DNA of 64,000 nt from Actinomycetota bacterium (GCA_035697485.1 DASSCU010000032.1:1-64000), one strand, 5' to 3'. Positions 29,438-38,327 are shown, numbered from the stretch's first letter. Translations and numbers: made by a program. The notes: a model not told the origin generated them from the sequence alone.

Positions 29438-30250
29438 GTGAGCGACACGGACCTGAACCGATCCCTGTGGGACGAGCGAGTCGGGCTGCACGGCCAGGAC
29501 GACTACTACGACGTGGCCGGCTTCTTGGCGGGCGGCTCCTCGCTCACGGAGCGTGAGCTCGACGAGGTGCGTGCCGCGGTGGGCGACGTCGAAGGGCTCG
29601 ACGTGCTGCACCTGCAGTGCCACTTCGGGCTCGACACGCTGTCGTTCGCTCGCCTGGGAGCGAGGGCGACGGGTCTGGACTTCTCTCCCGTGGCCGTCGA
29701 GCGAGCTCGCGGACTCGCCGCAGAGGCCGGCATCGACGCCGCCTTCGTGGAGGCCGACTCCCAGCACCTGCCCAGCGACGTCGAGGGCGGTTTCGACCTG
29801 GTCTTCGCCTCGTACGGCGTGCTGTGTTGGATCGCCGACGTCGACGCATGGATGCGCTCCGCGTCCGCGGCGCTGCGCAGCGGGGGGCACCTCGTGCTGA
29901 TCGACCTCCATCCGGCCTCGCAGATGGTCGGGGGCATCGACCCGTTGGAGTTCGACTTCCCTTACCTCGGTGCCGAGCCCCAGCGCTTCGAGGCGTCGGG
30001 GTCGTACGCCGCACCCGACGCCGAGCCTGCGGCGAACGTGTCGGTCGAGTACGCCCACGGTCTCGGCGAGATCGTGACGGCCGCGGTCGGCGCGGGGTTC
30101 CGCATCGACGCATTGACCGAGTGGCTCGACGAGACGTTCGATCCGCGCGGGGGCATCCTCACGGCGGAGAACGACGGGCGCTTCCGCCTGCGGCTCGGCG
30201 GCGGTCACCCGCTGCCGTTGACGTTCTCGCTGCGTGCCACGAAGACGTAG
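29438..30250 (+). CDS. Class I SAM-dependent methyltransferase
   Basis: The 270-residue protein starts at GTG 29438. The SAM-binding motif is VLHLQCHFGLDTLSFARLGA with an ATGLDFSP motif II, then EADSQHLP and DLVFASYGVLCWI. The 'LQCHFG' version of motif I is typical of a common UbiE/COQ5-like actinobacterial family acting on small molecules. It is probably co-transcribed with the upstream amidohydrolase gene. Substrate unknown. Confidence 0.88.
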   Translation: MSDTDLNRSLWDERVGLHGQDDYYDVAGFLAGGSSLTERELDEVRAAVGDVEGLDVLHLQCHFGLDTLSFARLGARATGLDFSPVAVERARGLAAEAGIDAAFVEADSQHLPSDVEGGFDLVFASYGVLCWIADVDAWMRSASAALRSGGHLVLIDLHPASQMVGGIDPLEFDFPYLGAEPQRFEASGSYAAPDAEPAANVSVEYAHGLGEIVTAAVGAGFRIDALTEWLDETFDPRGGILTAENDGRFRLRLGGGHPLPLTFSLRATKT

Positions 30251-30259
30251 CGCCGTCTC

Positions 30260-30784
30260 TCAATCCCCCGGACAGGCTCCCCACAGACCGGCCTGCTCGT
30301 CGCGCGCTCGCCGTTGGGCCGTCGTGAAGCGGTCGACGTAGCGAACGTTGGGCGGGAACGTCGCGAGCACCGCGAAGCCGTCGCGAAGGATGCCCTCGTT
30401 GAAGAGCGCACCGTCGAGCCAAACGTACGCGAGCGTGCGGTCGAAGCGATCGGTCCGTTCCACGTCGAACTCCAGCTCGACGTCCCGGCCGCCGAGGGCG
30501 CGAGCCGTGTACTGCGTCGCCCGCACGCCGAAGCACTCCTCGTCTGTGTAGGGACCGTCCTTCTCGGGCGTGTCGATGCCGATCAGGCGCACGGGCGTTT
30601 CTTCACCGCGCAGGTCGACGCGGATCGTGTCGCCGTCGACCACCTCGACGACGCGCACGGTCGTCCGCGGGTCATCCTCCCCGCCGGCTTCCCGATCGTC
30701 GAACCCCTCGATGCACGCGGTCGCGAGCACGATCGACGCGATCGCGATCAGGGCCGGCGGACGGAGCTGTCGACTCGGCGGCAC
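30260..30784 (-). CDS. Thermonuclease-like (SNase) lipoprotein
   Basis: The 174-residue protein has a lipoprotein signal with lipobox VLATAC (Cys about 24) and an OB-fold nuclease domain. This contains VVEVVDGDTIRVDLRGEE, VRLIGIDTPE, the catalytic RTDRFDRTLAYVWLDG and a NEGILRDGFAVLATFPPNVRY tail. These residues match the Asp/Arg/Glu active site of staphylococcal nuclease. It should degrade nucleic acid at the outer face of the membrane, for nutrition or defence. It converges with the methyltransferase gene and diverges from the P450 gene. Confidence 0.9.
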   Translation of the reverse strand: MPPSRQLRPPALIAIASIVLATACIEGFDDREAGGEDDPRTTVRVVEVVDGDTIRVDLRGEETPVRLIGIDTPEKDGPYTDEECFGVRATQYTARALGGRDVELEFDVERTDRFDRTLAYVWLDGALFNEGILRDGFAVLATFPPNVRYVDRFTTAQRRARDEQAGLWGACPGD

Positions 30785-30807
30785 GCGCGGAACGCTACCG
30801 TAGCGCC

Positions 30808-32031
30808 GTGCAGGGAGCCGATCCGCGCGCGCTCGGGTTCGATCCCGAGGACATCGGTTTCGTCGCCGATCCGTACCCGGCGTACGAACGCCTTCGCGAC
30901 CGGGCGCCGGTCCTCTACGACGAGGCCACCGACCACTGGCTCGTGACCCGCTACGACGACGTGAACGAGTTGCTGAGGGATCGCCGGTTCGGCCGTACGT
31001 ACCTGCACGTGGCGACGCACGAGGAGATGGGGCACGAACCGCCCTCCCCCTCGCTCGATCCCTTCTGGCACCTGATCAACCACGGCATCCTCGACATGGA
31101 ACCCCCCGACCACACGCGGGTGCGCCGGCTCGTCTCGAAGGCCTTCACACCCCGCATGGTCGAGTCGATGCGCACGCCCGTGCAGGAACTGATCGACGAA
31201 CTGGTCGACACGGTCGCGGGCGGGGGCACGTTCGACCTGCTCCCGGCGATCGCCGAACCGCTGCCGGTCGCGGTGATCGCCGCGCTGCTCGGCGTGCCTC
31301 GCCCCGACCGACACCTGTTGCGACCGTGGTCGGCCGACATCTGCCGCATGTACGAGCTGCACCCGACCGAGGAGGACGCCGCGGTCGCCGTCGCCGCGAG
31401 CGCCGAGTTCTCCGACTACCTCCGCGCCCTGTCGCGCGAACGACGGGCCGCGCCGACGGGCGACCTGATCAGCGAGCTGGCCCTCGTGGTGGACGAGGGC
31501 CAGCGGCTCACCGAGGACGAGCTGATCGGCACATGCGTGCTCCTGCTGAACGCCGGCCACGAGGCCACCGTGAACGTGACGGGCAACGGATGGTGGGCGC
31601 TGTTCCGCACGCCGGGCGCGCTGGATCGACTGCGCACCGAACCGGCCCTCGTGCCCTCGGCCGTCGAGGAGCTGATGCGGTGGGACACGCCGCTGCAGCT
31701 GTTCGAGCGCTGGGTGCTCGAGGACGTCGAGATCCACGGGGTGCGCGTGCCCCGCGGCGCGGAGCTCGGCCTCGTCTTCGGATCGGCCAACCGCGATCCT
31801 GCGGTCTTCGACTCGCCGGATGAGCTGCGCCTCGACCGCGAACCGAACCCGCACGTCACGTTCGGTGCGGGTATCCACTTCTGCCTGGGGGCGCCGCTGG
31901 CCCGCCTCGAGCTCCAGACGTCGTTCGCGACCGTGCTCCGCCGCCTGCCGAACCTCGGACTGGTCGAGGAGCCCCGATGGAAGCCCGGCTACATCATCAG
32001 AGGGCTGGAGTCGCTGGTCGTCCACGCCTGA
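30808..32031 (+). CDS. Cytochrome P450
   Basis: The 407-residue protein starts at GTG 30808. The heme-binding loop is HVTFGAGIHFCLGAPLARLE (Cys about 359), the I-helix oxygen site GHEATVN (about 250) and the ExxR helix lies near VEELMRWDTP (about 290). Another conserved segment is MEPPDHTRVRRLVSKAF. It is a class I bacterial P450 that needs a ferredoxin and reductase, neither of which is adjacent. The substrate is not predictable. The stop codon sits in the loop of a small CACGCC/GGCGTG hairpin (32022-32037). Confidence 0.93.
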   Translation: MQGADPRALGFDPEDIGFVADPYPAYERLRDRAPVLYDEATDHWLVTRYDDVNELLRDRRFGRTYLHVATHEEMGHEPPSPSLDPFWHLINHGILDMEPPDHTRVRRLVSKAFTPRMVESMRTPVQELIDELVDTVAGGGTFDLLPAIAEPLPVAVIAALLGVPRPDRHLLRPWSADICRMYELHPTEEDAAVAVAASAEFSDYLRALSRERRAAPTGDLISELALVVDEGQRLTEDELIGTCVLLLNAGHEATVNVTGNGWWALFRTPGALDRLRTEPALVPSAVEELMRWDTPLQLFERWVLEDVEIHGVRVPRGAELGLVFGSANRDPAVFDSPDELRLDREPNPHVTFGAGIHFCLGAPLARLELQTSFATVLRRLPNLGLVEEPRWKPGYIIRGLESLVVHA

Positions 32032-32089
32032 GGGCGTGCCACGAGGCGGAGTGGATGGATCGCCTCCTCGACGCCGACCAGCGACCGCG

Positions 32090-32749
32090 TCAGGCGGTCG
32101 AGATGCTGACCTCGTCCATCACGCCCTTGTACCAGTCGCCGGACGCGTCGGGTTTGCCTCCGAGGATCAGCGGTGCGGTACTCGAGATCGACCCGACGTT
32201 CCCGCTCCGTGACGTCGACGACCCGTCGACGGTCAGCGTGATGCGCGACGACGTCTTCTTACAGACGATCGTGTGCCAGCTGCCGTCCGAGAGGTCGGGC
32301 CCCGCCTTGACGGACAGGCTGCCGCTTGCGCCCTGGAACCTGCAGAAACCCTGTCCCGAGCCGAGGATCTCCATCTTGTAGATGCCGCTTCCCTTGCGCA
32401 CGAGGTCGTAGTCGCCGACCGAGGCCGACGGCCGTGAGGTGAATTTCACGTGGGCCGTGATCGTGATCGTCTTCGAGCCGGGGTTCAGGCTCGACGAGTT
32501 CTGGATGATCACTCGCGAGTTCGACCCGTTGAAGCTGTAGGCGCGCCCTCCACCGCTGTAGCCGGGGCTCACGCGAGTGATGTTCCGCAACGTGCCGACG
32601 TTGCCGGAGCCCGACGAGTCGACCATCTGGCCCGACGACTCGTCCATATGCCACAGACCGACCGTCGCAGCGAACGCGGGCAGGGCGCCGGCAACCGACA
32701 GGAAGGCACACAACGCCAGGGTGAGCAGGGTCCGAGAGGAACGCGTCAC
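32090..32749 (-). CDS. Secreted LamG/concanavalin-like domain protein
   Basis: The protein is 219 residues from GTG 32749, which has GGGAG upstream. A Sec signal peptide (about 1-27, ending AFA-A) precedes a single LamG-like jelly roll: VGLWHMDESSGQMVDSSGSGN, YSFNGSNSRV, ITITAHVKF, WHTIVCKK and DGSSTSRSGNVGS. Such domains bind polysaccharide or protein; there is no catalytic module. It converges with the P450 gene. Confidence 0.85.
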   Translation of the reverse strand: MTRSSRTLLTLALCAFLSVAGALPAFAATVGLWHMDESSGQMVDSSGSGNVGTLRNITRVSPGYSGGGRAYSFNGSNSRVIIQNSSSLNPGSKTITITAHVKFTSRPSASVGDYDLVRKGSGIYKMEILGSGQGFCRFQGASGSLSVKAGPDLSDGSWHTIVCKKTSSRITLTVDGSSTSRSGNVGSISSTAPLILGGKPDASGDWYKGVMDEVSISTA

Positions 32750-33214
32750 GGGAAACTCCCTTTCTGAGAGCCGCCGACCAGGGTCGACACACTTGGCTGC
32801 CGAGCGTAGTCCTGGGTTGTTCATCTGTACACCCCGTGCGTTCGCACAGGAAGGAGCTTCGGCGCCGGCACGTTGCCGAGTTCCGAACGATCCAGGCGGA
32901 GAAGCTCGGCGACCGCAGAATCAGGGTGCGAATCAGGGTGATCCCCCGATGCGGAGGGGGCGGCGCGGCGGGCAAGCTCCGTGGCATGAGGCGCTACCTA
33001 CTCACCAGGGGCAGTACCGCACAAGTGCGTCCATCGGACGCCATCGCGAGGAGGCGATGCAACGTGTTGCGGAAGAAACGAAGGCTCCGTGGACCGGGCC
33101 GTCCGGGCTGCAGCGGGAGCGCTGCTGATCGTAGTTGGCCCCGGTCACGGATGTTCGGGTGGTGCATCGCAGTCGTGAGGACGCGCTGAAGTGAACCCTG
33201 GAGAAGAGACCGAG
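32750..33214. other. Intergenic region without a convincing gene
   Basis: About 465 nt lie between the LamG gene (minus) and a small membrane protein gene (plus). Open frames in both directions are Arg-rich and show no family pattern. A near-tandem pair of AATCAGGGTG lies around 32925-32940. Promoters for both flanking genes should be here. Confidence 0.5.
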
Positions 33215-33406
33215 ATGAAGAAGATGTTCGTGATCGCATCCATCTTCGCGGTCGCCGTCATCACGCTCCGGCGTTTCGGTTCGGCGGTCGCGAAGCGAGC
33301 CATGGCGAAGTGCGAAGAGATGATGGGAACCCGAGCAGAAGCCCGGGAGGAGTTGATTGGTTCCCGCACGAGCCCTGAGGAATCGGCCGAGCGGGTCACC
33401 GTGTAG
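33215..33406 (+). CDS. Small single-helix membrane protein
   Basis: The protein is 63 residues from ATG 33215, with GGAGAAGAG about 9 nt upstream. A hydrophobic segment at residues 3-18 (MFVIASIFAVAVITL) precedes a basic and then Glu-rich cytoplasmic tail. It lies 16 nt upstream of a SHOCT-domain membrane protein gene and is probably co-transcribed with it. No family recognised. Confidence 0.5.
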   Translation: MKKMFVIASIFAVAVITLRRFGSAVAKRAMAKCEEMMGTRAEAREELIGSRTSPEESAERVTV

Positions 33407-33422
33407 AACGGAGGTGTTGACC

Positions 33423-33638
33423 ATGATGTGGGGCGGTGGCCTTTTCGCCCTCATCTGCATCGCGTTGATGATCTGGATGATGATGGGGCACGGAATGATA
33501 GGCCACGGTTATCGAGAACATGGCGGGACGATTGATTCCGAACGCGGACCCAACGCCCAGGAAATCCTGGCCGAGCGCTTCGCCCGAGGCGAAATCTCGG
33601 AGGAGGAGTTCGAGCAACGGAAGCGGCTGCTCAAGTAA
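33423..33638 (+). CDS. SHOCT-domain small membrane protein
   Basis: The protein is 71 residues from ATG 33423, with CGGAGGT 7 nt upstream. A Met-rich transmembrane helix (about 5-22, LFALICIALMIWMMMGHGM) is followed by a His/Gly linker. The C-terminal SHOCT motif (ILAERFARGEISEEEFEQRKRLLK, about 47-70) is a short helix pair found at the ends of many membrane proteins and thought to aid oligomerisation. The Met/His-rich membrane part recalls small proteins of metal-resistance loci, but no metal genes are nearby. Confidence 0.75.
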   Translation: MMWGGGLFALICIALMIWMMMGHGMIGHGYREHGGTIDSERGPNAQEILAERFARGEISEEEFEQRKRLLK

Positions 33639-33762
33639 CGGGACATCCGCGTGCCCCCAAGTCCCTGACGCCTGACGCGACACGTAGGTCATGGGCGGGG
33701 TCTTTCGCCTCCAAGGGCACGCCGACGCTCACGACGGAAGGTGTGCCCAAGGGAGGTTCGAC

Positions 33763-33960
33763 ATGGCGACTCACGTCTCAACGGCTCCGAGGAGGGGCTC
33801 CCGGCGGCCGTCGTGGTAGGCGGTCGGTCTGGGGCTCGTTGCCGCCGTTGTTCGACGGGCGGCCCGTGACCCGCGCCACAACGGACCGGATCGCGTTGCG
33901 CCGGAACTCCGTGAGCTCGCCGAGGACCAGCACGCCGTGATGCGCGAGCGTTCGCGAATG
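33763..33960 (+). pseudogene. Possible small membrane-protein gene interrupted by an amber codon
   Basis: ATG 33763 has an excellent AAGGGAGGT site 6 nt upstream. The frame encodes MATHVSTAPRRGSRRPSW, then TAG (33817-33819), then an open continuation AVGLGLVAAVVRRAARD... and a charged helix RVAPELRELAEDQHAVMRER. One helix plus a charged tail resembles many short actinobacterial membrane proteins. A TGG to TAG change or a sequencing error would explain it. The 3' end cannot be placed. Confidence 0.3.
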
Positions 33961-33978
33961 TACCTTGGACCGTACGAA

Positions 33979-34398
33979 TCAGGGAACGCCGGGACGGCGA
34001 GGCGCGTCGAGGACCGGCTCGGGCGCATGCCACACGGCCTCGACGTTGTTCTGATGCAAGTCGTTCACGAATGCCGCGTAATATCGCTCGGAGTACTGCG
34101 TCCAGACCCCCGGCTCGCCGCGGACGGTCGCGCCGTTTGCGACGGCGGCCGCGAAGAATGCATCCACGGCGTCCCGACCCTCGGCGGAGAACGCAACATG
34201 CGCCGCTGTGGTCACGGGCTCCCCACGGGAGATCGTGAAGTCGTCCAGTTCCTCGGCCCCGTAGGAGACACCGTCGTCCTGAAGGTGAAGTTCCTCGTAG
34301 CCGAGTGGGGCGAGGGCGGGTGTATAGAGCCCCCGACTCGCGTCCAGGTCTGCCACGACGAAGAGCACGTGATCGACGACGACGCGGCGAACCGTCAT
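33979..34398 (-). CDS. VOC family (glyoxalase/bleomycin resistance-like) protein
   Basis: The 139-residue protein contains one VOC beta-alpha-beta-beta-beta unit pair: VVDHVLFVVADLDASRGLYTPALAPLGY at the start and YYAAFVNDLHQNNVEAVWH at the end, with metal-type His and Glu. It resembles the short glyoxalase-like proteins often encoded singly in Actinobacteria. It is the first of three VOC genes within 1.6 kb, all minus-strand but separated by gaps of about 150 nt, so not an obvious operon. Confidence 0.85.
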   Translation of the reverse strand: MTVRRVVVDHVLFVVADLDASRGLYTPALAPLGYEELHLQDDGVSYGAEELDDFTISRGEPVTTAAHVAFSAEGRDAVDAFFAAAVANGATVRGEPGVWTQYSERYYAAFVNDLHQNNVEAVWHAPEPVLDAPRRPGVP

Positions 34399-34561
34399 TG
34401 GTTCACGCTATCAACGCCGGGCCTGGGGTCGCTACCGTCGGGAAGCCACGCGCTTACTGGACGGCTGCGCGGGTCGGGGTTGCAAGGGAGCCTCGAGTGG
34501 GCGACACCTCGCCGTGATGCGCTTGTGTGCAGCTACTTCCCTGACGGCGTGCCGGACAGGC

Positions 34562-34978
34562 TCAGTTGCCGGTGTCAACGTACAGGCAGAACGGGTGCCC
34601 CACCGGATCGAGCATCACCCGGACGTGCTCCTGAGGCTGGTACGTGGCCACACTGGCACCGAGCTGTCGTGCGTGCACGATCGCGGCTTCCAGGTCGCTC
34701 ACCTCGAAGTCCAAGTGAAGCATCATCTGTTGCGCGCCCTCGACCGGCGGCCAGATCGGTTCCACGTACTCCGGTGAGGTCTGGAACCCGAGGTACGCCA
34801 CCCCGTCCGGCGGTCCCACCGTGGCGAAGTCGGCCTCCTCGCTCGTGAGTTCCCAGTCCAGCAATCCAGCGTAGAACCGCGCCAGGGCCGGAGCATCGGG
34901 AGCCTCCAGGACCACACCCCAGTAGTCGTGTCGGGACTCCCGAGGTGTCGCGGCGTCACCCTTCTGTCGTCCGCGCAT
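34562..34978 (-). CDS. VOC family protein (Glyoxalase_6-like)
   Basis: The 138-residue protein begins with a basic tail, then YWGVVLEAPDAPALARFYAGLLDWEL. A middle QMMLHLDFEVSDLEAAIVHARQLGA segment and the closing VMLDPVGHPFCLYVD follow. This repeat-of-two layout is the Glyoxalase_6 type, for which no substrate is established in most members. It shares little beyond the fold with the VOC proteins on either side. Confidence 0.87.
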   Translation of the reverse strand: MRGRQKGDAATPRESRHDYWGVVLEAPDAPALARFYAGLLDWELTSEEADFATVGPPDGVAYLGFQTSPEYVEPIWPPVEGAQQMMLHLDFEVSDLEAAIVHARQLGASVATYQPQEHVRVMLDPVGHPFCLYVDTGN

Positions 34979-35132
34979 GCCCTCCCCTGCCTGCTCAAGG
35001 CCCTACCGTCACCGAGAAGACAACACGCCCGTGACCCAACCCACCGAGCTCCTCGATTCTCTCGGCTGCCATAGGGTCGCGAATGTACCCGGAAGCCAGC
35101 GCACCGGCTGCGTACGGAGCGGGACTGGGTGG

Positions 35133-35504
35133 CTAGGCTGGCTCGGTGAAGGTGAGGAAGTAGCCATTGGGATCTTGCAGGCCGAGCTCTCGGGTTCCCC
35201 ATTCGCGGACCTCGGGTCCCCATGCGGGCCCGGTGTGGTCTTTGATGTCCTCGAAGAGCCCCCCGACGCTGTCGGGATGGAAGTAGAGCGTCCCCGTGAA
35301 AGCGGGTGGGCCGGGCCAGGGCGTCTCATCACCACCGAGGAATTGCAGGATCACACCGTCGCGGGACAGCTCGCACCACGTGGGCTCACCCTCGTCCGGG
35401 AAGACCCCGCGAACTTCAAACCCTACCTGCCGATACCACTCGATCGTGGCGGCAACATCGATGGCCTTGAAAATCGCCGAGACGGAGGCGGGCCGAGAAA
35501 CCAT
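35133..35504 (-). CDS. VOC family protein coupled to a Cys-rich membrane peptide gene
   Basis: The 123-residue protein begins AIFKAIDVAATIEWYRQVGFEVRG, continues with CELSRDGVILQFLG and LYFHPDSVGG, and ends ELGLQDPNGYFLTFTEPA. This is the bleomycin-resistance/glyoxalase I-like pattern. Its ATG overlaps the TGA of the upstream 72-residue gene by one base (TGATG), so the two are translationally coupled. The substrate is unknown. Confidence 0.85.
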   Translation of the reverse strand: MVSRPASVSAIFKAIDVAATIEWYRQVGFEVRGVFPDEGEPTWCELSRDGVILQFLGGDETPWPGPPAFTGTLYFHPDSVGGLFEDIKDHTGPAWGPEVREWGTRELGLQDPNGYFLTFTEPA

Positions 35505-35722
35505 CACAGCCCGTCGACCTGTGAGGCCTTCCAGTCCGCCAGGGCGCGATTCCTGTGCCCTCGCGGGAACACCCATCGGAAGAGGCTCAGGCCCGGCTTC
35601 TTGCACCAACAGTCGTCGTCGCAAGCGCAAGCGTATGCGCCGCTCGCTTCTCGAAGACGGGTAGCGATCGCGAGCAAGATGTAACCAAGCACCAGGCCCC
35701 ACACCGAACGTGAAGCTCTCAT
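35504..35722 (-). CDS. Small Cys-rich membrane protein
   Basis: The protein is 72 residues from ATG 35722. One transmembrane helix (about 5-20, SVWGLVLGYILLAIA) is followed by the motif CACDDDCWCKKPG (about 31-43), four Cys in CxCxxxCxC, and a basic C-terminus. The Cys cluster could bind zinc or an Fe-S centre at the membrane surface. A TATCAT -10-like box ends about 7 nt before the ATG, suggesting a leaderless message. It is coupled by TGATG to the VOC gene. No family recognised. Confidence 0.6.
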   Translation of the reverse strand: MRASRSVWGLVLGYILLAIATRLREASGAYACACDDDCWCKKPGLSLFRWVFPRGHRNRALADWKASQVDGL

Positions 35723-36238
35723 GTCCCGAATGATACTGCTGGCTTGGAACGAGGAGATGCGAACAACTAGCCTCGCTCCATGTCTGCTGTACCCCCCCTC
35801 CTCGATACTCGTCACTCGCTCCCGCCACGTCTGCGCGGATCCGGTGATGGCCGCATGGATCGAGTTGCTTGACGAGCTCGAGGCCGGCGGACCACTGATG
35901 CGTGAGGTCGTGTGCGTTTCGCTCGAGATATACGGCGAACAACGGATGCGCTCGCCGTTGCGCGAGGCGCATCTTCGCGGATAGTCGGGCAGGACGCGCA
36001 GCAAGCCCCAAACCCGCTCCCGTCGGGAATTTCGGGAGGGAATCTCGCCCGACGGCTGAGGAGCGCGTCCTGCCCGCACCACTCGAGCTCGGTACCACAC
36101 GACACGTGTACGAGCCGCCACCCCCGTCCGGAGGAATGTCCCATGTCGGAGCGCGATGGCTTCCCCGAGCCGCGAAGGTGGTCGGGCGACATTCAGTGTG
36201 GCCGCGTGGGACGTGGAGCGGGGCACGTCTCGCGCGAG
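35723..36238. other. Region without a secure gene
   Basis: About 515 nt separate two minus-strand genes. A plus-strand frame (about 35721-35984), with a stretch reading MAAWIELLDELEAGGPLMREVV, is the only mildly protein-like one. Its codon third positions are not GC-biased, so it is not called. No tRNA or repeat is seen. Confidence 0.4.
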
Positions 36239-37507
36239 CTAAGGCGCGGCAGCGCCCAGTCCTTCGCGGTCCGGATCGAGCGCGAAGCGGATGTCCCGCT
36301 CGTCGTGCATGGCCTCAACCGTCGCGGCACGGAGCAGCCTCGCCTGCTCGTCGAGCACTGCGATTCGCTCCGGAAGCGCGACACGACGGAGATCCATCAA
36401 GGCGGCGACCAGGCGTCGCGAGACCTGGGGCGAGCCCGCGCCGGCCATCCGGATCTCGTCGAAAGCCAGATGGACGTAGTCCTCCCAGGTCATCATCTTC
36501 ACGAGCAGTCGGATCCGGCCATCCTCAGCAGGAACGCGACCGTCGGGGAACGGCCGACGCGCGAGCTGCCTGAGGACGTCGTGCAAGCGGTCGATCGCCT
36601 GCACGGCCGTCGTGGGATCCTGAAATGGCGACTCAGACAACGAGCGCTCCGCGACATCGACCAGAAGCCGCACCCCGTAGGCGACGTCCTCGTCGAGAGT
36701 CGGCTCGAGCTTCAGGCTCAACGCCGCGAAGAGCCGGTTCTCGTCCAGATGCTCGGGACGGCCGTGAACGATGAATAGCGGTCCGCCCGCGGGAACAAAC
36801 GCGCCAAGAGCCGGGACGAGCTCAAGCACGCAGTCGGCCCGTTCGGCCTCGGCGACGAGTGCATCCGTCGCGATCCTTGTCACGACGCCCGACTTTCGCG
36901 CAGCGACAACGCGTGGAGACTCCGGATCGACGGGAGGCGGCGGGCCGGCGTCTGGATATCGGCGGTCGACGAGCTTACGCGTGTCGTGACCGACGAGTTC
37001 GATCAGCGCCGAAACGCGAAGCGACTGGCCGATGTGGTGCACGTAGATCACCAAGGCCGCGATACTCGCCAGCACGAGGAGGTACGACGTCGCCACGGCG
37101 ATGCTTGGAACCTGCCCTGTGCCGTCGCCCCGGTCCACAACCTCGCGGATCGTCAGCACAGCGTGCACGAAGGTCGCGACGAAGAGCCCGATGGCGAGCT
37201 GGCTGGGCTTGTCGCGAAGGATCCGCTGCACGATCCGGGGCGAAAACTGCCCCATCGCCAGCTGGACGACGACCATCGTGATCGTCAGCACGAGCGTCGC
37301 GAGGCTCACCATCGAGACCGCGATCGTGGTCAAGACCGCGTTCGCCGAGGTCGGCCGACCGACGAGCACCTGCGAGAGCGCCTGATAGTCGAAGGCTCGG
37401 TCAAGGGTGATCGTGCCGAAGGAGATCGCCGCGCCCGCGAGGACACACATGACCGGCACGAACCAAAGACTCGACGCCACGCTGGCCGCGAACTTTCGTA
37501 ACAGCAC
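36239..37507 (-). CDS. DUF2254 membrane protein
   Basis: The 422-residue protein (GTG start) has four transmembrane helices in the first 170 residues (SSLWFVPVMCVLAGAAI, VLTTIAVSMVSLATLVLTIT, LAIGLFVATFVHAVL, YLLVLASIAALVIYVHHIGQ). The conserved FSPRIVQRILRDKPSQLAIG lies between them. A soluble domain (about 200-420) contains GALVIVHGRP-like and DVAYGVRLLVDVAERSLSESPFQDPTTAVQAIDRL segments. This is the full DUF2254 pattern, a conserved protein of unknown function. It is the last ordinary gene before the island. Confidence 0.88.
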   Translation of the reverse strand: MLLRKFAASVASSLWFVPVMCVLAGAAISFGTITLDRAFDYQALSQVLVGRPTSANAVLTTIAVSMVSLATLVLTITMVVVQLAMGQFSPRIVQRILRDKPSQLAIGLFVATFVHAVLTIREVVDRGDGTGQVPSIAVATSYLLVLASIAALVIYVHHIGQSLRVSALIELVGHDTRKLVDRRYPDAGPPPPVDPESPRVVAARKSGVVTRIATDALVAEAERADCVLELVPALGAFVPAGGPLFIVHGRPEHLDENRLFAALSLKLEPTLDEDVAYGVRLLVDVAERSLSESPFQDPTTAVQAIDRLHDVLRQLARRPFPDGRVPAEDGRIRLLVKMMTWEDYVHLAFDEIRMAGAGSPQVSRRLVAALMDLRRVALPERIAVLDEQARLLRAATVEAMHDERDIRFALDPDREGLGAAAP

Positions 37508-38255
37508 GACCTAGGGCTACCCAACTCGCCCGCTTGGCACGCATATGCTCGCGCTCGTGGGCTAGTCGAACCCGATCCCGTCGAGCGGCGGCGACGCTTG
37601 CTGCCGTCCTTCGACAGGGCTCATCACCCACGCGGACATGGATAGTTGCGCCCCGCCCGACTCCTTCATCTACTCGACGAGACCGGGGAGACCCGCCCAG
37701 GGTGCCACCACGGTCGCTGTCGTTGAAGAAACACCCGGGCCGACTCCCCCGTCGTGGGGAAACGGACCGACTCTGAGCGTCTTGCCGGCCCGCCTCCCTG
37801 CTCGGAAAGAGCAGGTCTGCGCACCTCCAGCAGCGCGGTCTTCCGCAGACTGCAGCCATAGACCTCCTGAGCTCTCGAACCGAGATCACGTGGTCGATGT
37901 TCATGGCCTCGCTCGATTTGCTGTCAACGGCGTGTCCCCGAATCATCGAGGCGGGTCACTTCCAACCGCCTCGCTCGCCATCGGACCTCACCGCTGCCCG
38001 TCAGCTGGGCGTGGTCGACGTGCAGCACCACCTCACAGCGGAAAACGGTCCCGCTCGCGATCCGGTGGCGCCATCGTCGGGAGCGGGAAGTCCAAGGTGG
38101 AGGAATGACGGGGTGGGTGCATCGACCGCCGACGGGGGGCAGGGACGCGGGCCACCCGATCCCCACCTAGTAGCAGCATGAGGCAGGGGGTATCTAAGCC
38201 CCAATCTCCTGCCTTCGGGACACGGTGGGACACGAGCAGCACGTGAGTAAAGCGC
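37508..38255. other. Region without a secure gene, flanking the island
   Basis: The 750 nt between the DUF2254 gene and the left att repeat contain only weak, mixed-frame open reading frames. A minus-strand segment reading MNIDHVISVRELRRSM is faintly HNH-like but lacks the rest of the motif. The region may hold older debris of the tRNA-proximal chromosome. In many Actinobacteria tRNA-Met, rpmG, secE and nusG follow tRNA-Thr; none of these is found here. Confidence 0.4.
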
Positions 38256-38327
38256 GTGAGCTGACGCTATCGCTTGCAGTGCAAGGAGCCGGCGGTTGGA
38301 TTCGAACCGACGACCTACCGATTACAA
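38256..38327 (+). repeat. Left attachment repeat
   Basis: The 72 bp beginning GTGAGCTGACGCTATCGC match 48593-48664 except at two positions (C/T at 38277 and T/C at 38297). The second mismatch breaks a base pair of the T-stem, as expected where the tRNA copy is not under selection. Confidence 0.9.
38287..38327 (-). other. tRNA-Thr 3'-half fragment
   Basis: The minus strand carries the discriminator base, the 3' acceptor strand, the T-arm (with one broken pair), the variable loop and the 3' side of the anticodon arm of tRNA-Thr. It stops at the anticodon. No D-arm or 5' acceptor strand follows, so it is a remnant and not a functional gene. Confidence 0.9.

Noticed and set aside
32836-33189. 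Plus-strand basic frame before the small membrane protein
   Set aside because: Rich in Arg, no ribosome site, no family pattern, and other frames are equally open.
35721-35984. 87-codon plus-strand frame
   Set aside because: Some helix-like sequence but poor codon bias, no ribosome site and no homology that I recognise.
37401-37946. Minus-strand frame with IDHVIS, resembling an HNH fragment
   Set aside because: Only part of one motif is present. Most of the frame overlaps non-coding or DUF2254 sequence.
38287-38327. Second tRNA-Thr gene
   Set aside because: Only the 3' half is present and one T-stem pair is broken, so it is an att-site remnant.
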